Source: Arachnopeziza araneosa (lineage: Eukaryota; Ascomycota; Leotiomycetes; Helotiales; Arachnopezizaceae). Taken from it: a DNA stretch of 64,000 nucleotides. Under the pieces are notes generated by a model. It made no database searches. It was not told where the DNA came from and worked only from the letters and a program-made list of their open reading frames with translations. The position numbers and the translations under genes were made by a program. The stretch spans positions 105,096 to 169,095 of the forward strand of contig QYAI01000098.1 of NCBI GenBank assembly GCA_003988855.1, read 5' to 3'. Of this stretch, positions 56,605-64,000 are shown in pieces (the first letter of the stretch is position 1; each line of letters opens with the position of its first letter).

Positions 56605-59074
56605 ATGGACTCTCAGTGGAGTCCAGCCCCTCCATGGGCAGCACTTGTATCCTTCGAGAACCTCGACACATTCTGGAACAACCAAGACATGCAGCCGGAA
56701 CTACGCTCGCAAAACAATGCCGAGTTCCAGCCAAATACCAAACCGGATAATGCACGAACATACACAGCGAAAGACTGGGATGAACAAAGAGAGGAGATCG
56801 CGAGGCTGTACAAGAAGAATACTTTGAAAGATGTTAGGATATTGATGAGAGATCAACATGGACTAATTGCTACGTAGGGAAGATCCTTGGCTTGATTCTT
56901 TACTTACTGACTGAATGGCAGACCAAAGCAGTACAAAGATCGAATTGCGAAATGGGGCCTAGACAAGAACATCAAGACAGAGGAGATGGAGGCTATCATA
57001 AGAAAGCGACAAAAACGAGCATTGGAAGGGAAGCCCTCAGCCTTTCGAGTCCGCAAACGACCAGTTGTTCAAGCAAAGATCGACCGATATATAAAGGAGC
57101 ATCCTGACCTATCCTTCTCGCCAGATGAGGATGCACATATAGGTGAGGCTGGGAGCATAGCAGGTACCAATACTCTCCCGCGAGATTTATTGCACTATAT
57201 CATCTAACTTCTTTTTGAACATACAGCCACTCCTGCTGCTATCACCTGCTACACCCCGTCGGATATGGGGCCACCAACACCCCGCGCGGCGCCGAGCCCA
57301 GGTGCAAGCTCATACCCACGTCCTATCATGAACGAGTCTGCGCATTGCCGAAACCAACATAGTGGATCATTTCAGTTCGGCGATCCTGGTCCTACACTTC
57401 CAAGCTCACCCCTGGTTTCTTCGTTGATCAGTCGACAACCATCGTCGGCAATGTCAATGGCTTCACCACTAGCCCTTGCCGGCATCACTGAATCGGATGA
57501 ATATAGATTTACAGGTCAAAGTCCAGCAACAATCTCTGTTCCATCAACTCCTCAAGCGTCAATTCATGACATGATGCAAGATGAAGTATTGAGTATTTCG
57601 TCTCGTAAGGACGATTATATTGTTCAACTGCAAACGAGAGATTCAGCCAAGGATCATACAGCGAAATCACCATACATCCCTCTCGGTTCTTTTCCGGAGC
57701 AATTTCAAAGAACCAGGCTTGCTCAAGCCTCTCGTAGCGAAGAAGGCAACAAGCTGACTACGGCTTCGAGTATGGATGCGAGTTTCAATGCTGCTCATTT
57801 GTCAGAAATGTATCCAGATACAATGGTATCTGCAAATGAGCCACTGGCCCGCGGTCAACGTCAGATAACTTCAATGCCGCTTGATGCTCTAGACAGCATG
57901 GTCAAACAGGCTTCAAAACTCTATGACGAAGGCAAATATAAGGCCGCCGAGAGGATACAACGACAAGTGTTACAAACTAGGCAAGAAATTCTAGGTGTGA
58001 AAGACCCTGATACGCTAAGTAGCATGTACGAATTAGCGGACATGCTTATGGTGCAGGGGAAATATAGCACTGCGGAGAAGATATACCGGGAAACACTACA
58101 GTTTAGGCGGGAAGTGCTGGACGCGGAGAACCCCAGCTTACTAAGAAGTATGAGCGGCCTAGCGACCGTATTGTATTGTCAGGGCAGGTACAAAGCAGCT
58201 GAGAAAATATTCCTACAAGCGCTAGAAGAATATGAGAACGTGCTAGGAGCGGACGACGAGTCCATATCCCATTGCGTGTATGGACTAGCGCGAGTGCTGA
58301 GATGTGGATCCAGAAATAAGGAAGCGGAGGAGACGTTGCAGCGTGTGTTAAGCAGGAATGAGAAGATACTAGGGAAAGAACATCCTAATACTCTTTCAAA
58401 TGTTCGTAGTATAGCAGGTATGCTAAAATCTCAAGGTAAGGACGACGAAGCACGGGAAATGTACCAACGCGCGTTGAGAGGGAATGAGAAGGTCCTAGGG
58501 AAAGAGCATCCTGAGACGCTTGCAACCGTCCTTGGGATTGCACAGTTACTACATTCTCAAAGGAAGTATGAACAAGCAGAAGAGATGTACCAACGCGCAT
58601 TGAGAGGGGATGAGAAGATACTAGGGAAAGAACATCCTAAGACGCTTTTAACTGTCTCTGAAATCGCACAGTCACTACATTCTCAAAGGAAGTATGAACA
58701 AGCAGAAGAGATGTACCAACGCGCGTTGAAAGGGAATGAGAAGGTCCTAGGGAAAGAACATCCTCAGACGCTTTTAACCGTCTCTNGGATTGCANANTTA
58801 CTACATTCTCAAAGGAAGTATGAACAAGCAGAAGAGATGTACCAACGCGCGTNGAAAGGGAATGAGAAGGTCCTAGGGAAAGAGCATCCTGAGACGCTTT
58901 TTACCGTCTCTGGGATTGCAGAGTTACTACATTCTCAAAGGAAGTATGAACGAGATGTACCAACGCGCGTTGAAAGGGAATGAGAAGGTATATGGATTGC
59001 ATCATCCCGAGACTGAAGCACTTCAGGCGGATTATGAGGATTTTCTTGAGGAAATCAAGGCCCAGGAAGGGTAG
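56605..59074 (+). CDS. Clr5-domain / tetratricopeptide repeat protein, C-terminus frameshifted
   Basis: Exons: 56605-56873, 56922-57163 (or ending 57142) and 57227 onward. The N-terminus has a Clr5 domain (DWDEQREEIARLYKKNTL then DVRILMRDQHGLIATPKQYK and WGLDKN, residues about 57-106), a short DNA-binding-like domain at the head of many fungal proteins. A Ser/Pro-rich linker is followed by 8-9 kinesin-light-chain-type TPRs of 42 residues (YEQAEEMYQRALKGNEKVLG, then KEHPETL). The last four units are nearly identical at DNA level. In the last unit 8 nt (AAGCAGAA) are missing after TATGAAC, so the frame ends early at 58981-58983; the original tail (YEDFLEEIKAQEG) remains readable in another frame to 59074. 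Four undetermined bases lie at 58786-58853, so the frameshift could be an assembly error. Confidence 0.85.
58561..58970 (+). repeat. 126-bp tandem repeats encoding near-identical TPRs
   Basis: The word AGGAAGTATGAAC recurs at 58561, 58687, 58813 and 58939, exactly 126 bp apart. Units differ by a few bases only, while upstream TPRs in the same gene are well diverged, which indicates recent duplication or gene conversion. Ns at 58786, 58795, 58797 and 58853 fall inside. Confidence 0.95.
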
Positions 59075-59587
59075 TTGAGGGGATGTCTGGTTCGCGAATC
59101 GGATCTTGGGCTTTCTTGCGAATGGGTTTGATAAGTGAGAAATCGGTGCAGCATCCGAATCAAAGGAGTTAAGGTCCACTAGGTGTGTTTGGCTCGTCAA
59201 TGGGGCTCTGCTAGGAAATCTGCTCTCATTATTAATTCCTCGGGAAACGGGAAGGTCAAGTACATTTTCTCAAAACTGGAGCCGGAAGGAAAGAGGTCTA
59301 AAAAGGAGGAGTTTCTGATAGAATTGATGGGGTTATGAACCTGTTTCTGTTTCTGTATTGATCCAGACCCACAGCCATGAGGATGATGCAAAGTGAAGTG
59401 AACCACAGCGTATCAAACTATGAGATATTATCCATATTGACTGCATGACGGTGATCGGGTACCTTAATGTACGTCTTCCAGCCGAGGTGCATCCCTGTGC
59501 ATCCTCTTGGTTGTGGAATGGGGTTTTCCGTGGTGGATGGACACGTGAACAAATGGTGAAGGCAGAGGTTGGGTCTTGAAAAGCGCT
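59075..59587. other. intergenic between Clr5-TPR gene and ALG1
   Basis: 3' flanks of two convergent genes; no structure seen. Confidence 0.5.
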
Positions 59588-61074
59588 TTATTCACATAAG
59601 CCTAGTAGCCTACCCGCTACACTATCCCACTCCTCGTCCCACCTTCTCTTTCCCTCTTGTACAGCGCCCTCTCTGAGTTTGGCTAGCTGTTTCCCGTCCT
59701 TCTCTCTGAATAGATCAATGAGACAATTGGTGAGGCCTGCACTGGTTGAGAAACCACGACCGTTGATGTTCTCCTTTACCAGCTCTCCCCAACTTTCATA
59801 ATTACTGTACCCGATAACGGGAAGACCAGAGCCGAACATGTCGACGATTTTCATGGGAAGATCGACACCAGAGCTACTCATGTGCAAGCACACTCCTAGA
59901 TCCGCACATGCTAGCAAGGTTGCATAATCTTCGGGTGATAGCCAAGCAGACAATATGGTGACGTTTTTCAGTTTCCCAGAGGAAGTGAGGGAGGAAATCC
60001 GGTCAAGATACATCTGTTTCTGGGGTCCTTTGCCGGTTATGATAGCGAGAATAGGAGGGAGGGTGGAGGAGGAAGCGGAAGAAGAGTAGGAAGTAAGCGC
60101 AGAAAGAAGGAGAGAAAAGTCTTCATCAGGTGTCCAGGAAGTGGAGCTGACGAGTAATTTTGTTTTGCCAGCCATGATGTTCAAAGCATGCTTTTGGGTT
60201 TCTGGCAATCGCTGCAGAAATGTACGACGTTTTTCTATGGATGATATGGGCTGAAAAATGGCAGCTGGTCTGTCGTGAAGGGTGAATATTGGAGATCGTA
60301 TATTGTAAGGCGGGTTTTGTAGTTGCTTCTCCATGGCATTGGTGACTGTGAACGAAGCAGTGGGAGTCCAGCTCCCCAATATAGCTTCGTAGTATTTTGA
60401 TATAGTGACAAATGGATGATTAGCACCTCTTGTGCCTGCCAATATCGACCATCCATAATTATGCCAGTCAATCACAAAGTGCGTGTTTCGGAGAAAGCCA
60501 ATGATGAATGCGACGAGGAGAGTTGGTATTGAGGGAGGATTTTGGACGAGAAGCCAACGTGATGGCTTCGTGCGGTATCCTAATGCATAGAAGAGACTCC
60601 ATATCTGCCATAAAACCTTCAATGGTCCTGCGAGAATAAATGGGAGTGTTTTCGATCGTAGAATTGATGGCGGGGGTGGAAGTGGGATGATTGAGATGAG
60701 AGGATTGCCAATCAGGCCAGGATGGAGCGTGGATTCTTGGAAGATTTAGTAAACATTCTCATCATGTAGCTACGATCACTTCTACCTTGATATCCAATTA
60801 CATCCACTCTGCCTCCATGCTTTGCTATACTTTGTGCATGATATTGCATTCGCGGACTTCGCCCGATGTCTCCGAGAACCAGCACTTGGACGGAGACTTT
60901 AGGCTCTTGGAGCTCGCCATTCACCACAATCTTCGGAGGCGAATGTTTGACATAACGAGTAGGAAGCAGCAACAGAATGACGGTGAAGGTTGTCGAGGCG
61001 ATGACTGCCAGTGTGAGGAGAAGATCGAGCATTTTAACGAGCGGGGTGAGAAATCTATCGTGGAAGTAGATCAA
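59588..61074 (-). CDS. ALG1: ALG1, chitobiosyldiphosphodolichol beta-mannosyltransferase
   Basis: This enzyme adds the first mannose (from GDP-mannose, beta-1,4) to GlcNAc2-PP-dolichol on the cytosolic ER face, an essential step of N-glycan assembly (GT33 family). Exons 60786-61074 and 59588-60735 are joined by a 50-nt intron (GTAGAA...CCAAG), restoring VIGYQESTLHPGLIGNP. Signatures are an N-terminal TM anchor (LLLTLAVIASTTFTVILLLL), VLGDIGRSPRMQYHA, GPLKVLWQIWSLFYALGYR, LLVQNPPSIPTL, FVIDWHNYGW, LLVSSTSWTPDEDFSLLL and LGVCLHMSSSGVDLPMK then IVDMFGSGLPV. The length is 478 aa from ATG 61074 or 464 aa from ATG 61032 (MLDLLL), either plausible. Divergent with the zinc transporter. Confidence 0.96.
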
Positions 61075-61642
61075 GGCAAATGACTGGCAGTCATATCAGC
61101 GAAATGGCCCCGTTGATCGTGCCACAGTGGAAATGGTCGGGGTTCGAAAAGTATATATATAATTCATGGTGTTTTGTCCTTCGGGCAAAGGTCGGGAGAA
61201 GTGCCATCGGACATCGGACGGCATCGGGCCGATGTTTCTCCAGCTGCCGTCTGCGGGTGAGGGCCCGTCTCGTGCATGTTTTTCCGTCGCCTATTTGAGT
61301 CCTTCCTGCATCTGCCTATCAACATCGAGCATGCATGACATGGCTGTTCAGGGGCAGCAATCAACGCCAGACCGCGCTCGACCAAATAATCTCCACAACA
61401 AAGAGACGTTTCTCTCTTCCCCTCCTTTGCACCCGCCACAACGACGTCAACAACATCAACAAGGATATCCTCAAGTCGCCTCCAGTGAGAGTCCACCTTC
61501 TCAATACCAAGCTGGAGATATTGGCCAAAGTCTTCAGCATATCCACCATCCACAGCTTACACAAGAATCGCCGGACACATGCGGAGTGGTGGTCGTACAT
61601 CCTGAGCATCTAGGCTCGATTGAATCCTCTTCTAGGTCAACA
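61075..61642. promoter_or_regulatory. shared promoter region of ALG1 and the zinc transporter
   Basis: A plus-strand frame in line with the zinc transporter runs through most of this region, but I regard it as 5' UTR because a start MASSYALPA at 61643 fits the family better. A TATATATATA run lies near 61152-61161. Confidence 0.45.
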
Positions 61643-63414
61643 ATGGCTTCATCCTATGCTCTGCCAGCATCTGCCATGACCCATAGCCATATTCATCATG
61701 GCCACAATCATCTCCATTCCCATTCTCTAGGTCCGAGTCGGCAGCAACTCCCAACCAACAACAGAACGCTGAAGCCGGAACGATCGAACAGCAGCTTGCA
61801 TCTACATTCCCATTCCGAGTCAAACCTCGATCAGTATTCCAACAGTCCTCCTCGAGAATCACATCGCGAAATCCGATATCAAAACCTGCCAACCCCACCT
61901 GATAGTACAAACTTCCCTCCTGTTGCGACCTTCGAGAAACGATTGCTTGAAGCTCAAACAGAGAAGCCAACCTACAATACATCCCCAAATCCTCCCCAGA
62001 TCGCTGTGTATGAACCGCCGACAAATACAGTCAACAAGCCCCACGATCATGGACACCATGATCATCACCACGACCATCATGACCATCACGACCATCACGA
62101 CCACCATCATAGCCACCACAATCATCATACCCTTAACCCTACCTTACCTGCAGAGCCTCGCTCGAAAGTTACGAACCTCTTACTCCCGCTGGTACTGAAA
62201 TGGCCTCTCCTCCACACAATATTAGCAGAAAAGGACTCCAGAAGAATATTCTACTTTATGAGGTTGGTGAAGACCCCGCGGTTTAGTTCGAAACTAACGA
62301 TAGTCTAGTCTCAACTTTGCTTTTATGCTCGTTCAGGCTTTTTATGGGTATTTAACCAATTCTCTTGGTTTACTCAGTGATAGTATACATATGTTTTTTG
62401 ATTGTTTGGCTTTGGGAGTTGGATTATTTGCATCTATGGCAAGCAAATGGCCGCCGAGTGAACGGTTTCCATATGGTTTTGGAAAGATTGAAAGCTTGTC
62501 GGGTTTTGGAAATGGAGTCTTCTTAGTGTATGGACTCTGAACTCGTTCGCAAATACTGTGCTAATTGATTTAGGCTCATAAGTATCGAAATTATGATTGA
62601 GGCAGTGGATCGGTTGGCCGATGGAATACCAACCACTCGTTTGGGAGAGCTGTTTATTGTTAGTTCGCTGGGTTTAGCTGTCAACTTGGTTGGTATGGCG
62701 TGTTTCGGCCACCATGGACACGCTGGGCATGATCATGGAAGCCACAGCCACGGCCATTCACACGATCACTCACACTCACATTCGCATTCACATTCTCACG
62801 AAAAACATGCCCATGATTGCCATGACCACGATCATGATCACAGCCATCACGCCCCACTTCTTGCCGACAAAAATCCTCCCAAGCACTCACACTCCCATTC
62901 TCACGAGAATGAGAACATGCATGGCATCTTCCTCCACGTTCTTGCTGATACTATGGGCAGTGCTGCTGTCATAGTCTCCACAATTCTCATCTACTTAACA
63001 GGCTTTAACGGATGGGATCCAATTGCGTCCTGCATCATCGCGGTCTTGATCTTCATGTCCTCCATCCCTCTCATCACCAGCAGCGCCAAGAAGCTCCTTC
63101 TCGCTGTCCCGGACCAAACCGAATACAATCTCCGAGAAACCCTTGCTGGTGTGAGCGATCTCAGAGGTGTGGGTAGCTACACCGTCCCAAAATTCTGGCT
63201 TGGTGAGAAAAATGCAGATGACCAAAGCGAGCAAGTTCTGGGCGTGATCCATATCATCGCTACTCGGGGTTCCGATCTTGATGATGTACGTGAACGTGCG
63301 AGGGACTTTTGCTTACTCAACGGCGTCGATGTCGTGGTGCAAGTCGAGAAAGATGGTGATACGAGTTGCTGGTGTGGAGGTGGGGCTCCTGGTCGCTCTC
63401 CTTCATTGTATTAA
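61643..63414 (+). CDS. MSC2: MSC2-type zinc transporter (cation diffusion facilitator), 559 aa
   Basis: It moves zinc into the ER/early secretory pathway in exchange for protons, normally with a partner such as Zrg17. Three exons (61643-62262, 62309-62527, 62574-63414) are joined by two 46-nt introns with CTAAC/CTAAT branch sites, phases matching. The zinc-site HxxxD motifs are both present: SDSIHMFFD (His233, Asp237) and HVLAD (His401, Asp405). There are His-rich stretches in the N-terminal tail (HDHHDHHDHHDHHH) and in the cytosolic loop (HSHSHSHSHSHEKH), likely zinc-binding. The C-terminus has the usual CDF ferredoxin-like domain and ends in a Cys motif (DTSCWCGGGAPG). An in-frame upstream ATG (61331) would add 104 residues. 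Zinc in the ER supports folding and glycosylation, linking it loosely to ALG1. Confidence 0.93.
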
Positions 63415-64000
63415 CTTGGGTATTAAGTTTGGTTATGATTATGATTGTGTTATTACGCCTTCGTTTCTTTGAATACATGAATAGCGTGGCGGTATATTGT
63501 ATATATGATGCGCTCAATTGGGATACGACGGCGTAGTTGGAGACGAGAAGAGAGAATAGATGTATAGATAGAGAAACCAATGATACCACATAAATTTGAA
63601 CTTGGCCGTATCATTCGCTAGTGCGTGAGATTGATCACCGGAACTTGGCCATTATGTGTTTTCCAAAACTCAATGGACCAATCTCGAGAATTTCGTTTCA
63701 ATATTCCGAAGGCGTCGTATTGGTTTGACATTGATCTCTGTTATATGCCTTCTGGGAGCTCAACAAAATGCAAAGTAGAGTATGATGAAATGAAATTTCA
63801 CTATTCACCAAGCTATTGAATCAATGTCACTTCGTTATTAAGACTCACGATTCAGTTCGGTCACTCGACTGTAATCCAAGTTTTGCAATCTCTGAGAGAT
63901 ATTGTCGCAAGCGGATTATTCGTTCAATATTGAACGAATAATTGCCACGTGATCGACCAGCTGAATGCAGCCAGAACAACTCTCCGGATTAGGACTTTAA
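63415..64000. other. right-end intergenic region
   Basis: No gene recognised (frame 63625-63819 is motif-free). Contains the perfect palindrome listed at 63915-63942. Confidence 0.5.
63915..63942. repeat. perfect 28-bp palindrome
   Basis: The half-site ATTATTCGTTCAAT is followed directly by its exact reverse complement with no spacer. It could be a dimeric regulator site, a cruciform or a chance match; no flanking gene in the window explains it. Confidence 0.85.

Noticed and set aside
62040..62140. A CATCAC-rich stretch considered as a microsatellite of independent interest
   Set aside because: It encodes the His-rich zinc-binding tail of the MSC2-type transporter.

Overview
The window is nuclear DNA from a filamentous ascomycete (Pezizomycotina). 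This rests on short GT..AG introns (about 42-111 nt, several with CTAAC-like branch sites), many HET-domain genes, and fungal-type families: Clr5-TPR, 2EXR, MSC2-type zinc transporter, PAQR, MBOAT_2 and ALG1. A leotiomycete (Helotiales) host is my guess from family resemblance only. No virus, prophage, bacterial operon, CRISPR array or rRNA was seen.

Layout. 0-20 kb is gene-poor and full of decayed genes: an N-terminal HET relic at the left edge, an SDR pseudogene whose stops are all TGG to TAG, a 931-aa orphan gene, a small conserved unknown gene, a 21-bp minisatellite, an intact GC-rich SDR, an intact BAHD-like acetyltransferase, a second HET relic, a 343-bp MITE, a decayed secreted/one-TM protein, an intact PAQR receptor and a broken amidase. 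20-43 kb is dense and mostly intact: a polytopic membrane protein, a HET gene, a coiled-coil protein, a membrane-anchored G-domain GTPase head-to-head with an Hsp70-like ATPase, an F-box-like protein, an MBOAT acyltransferase, a 1548-aa NO VEIN/sacsin-like HATPase and a second HET gene. 43-56 kb is mixed: a mucin-like TM protein, a DUF3604/PHP-like protein, a second broken amidase that has lost its catalytic core, a scrambled membrane-protein relic, a 2EXR protein, a HET relic and a small TM protein. 56-59 kb carries a Clr5-TPR gene with near-identical 126-bp repeats and a terminal frameshift. 59.5-63.4 kb is conserved housekeeping sequence: ALG1 and an MSC2-type zinc transporter, divergently transcribed.

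How the genes may work together. HET domains trigger incompatibility cell death. The GTPase, Hsp70-like ATPase, HATPase and TPR proteins are the kinds of nucleotide-switch or repeat-scaffold proteins often found beside HET genes. The 21-43 kb block is therefore the best candidate for a non-self-recognition or immunity island, but that is inference from content and clustering. ALG1 (N-glycan assembly on the ER) and MSC2 (zinc loading of the ER/Golgi) mark the return to core genome. Multi-exon coordinates were worked out by hand from frame continuity and splice signals; exon joins are listed in each entry.
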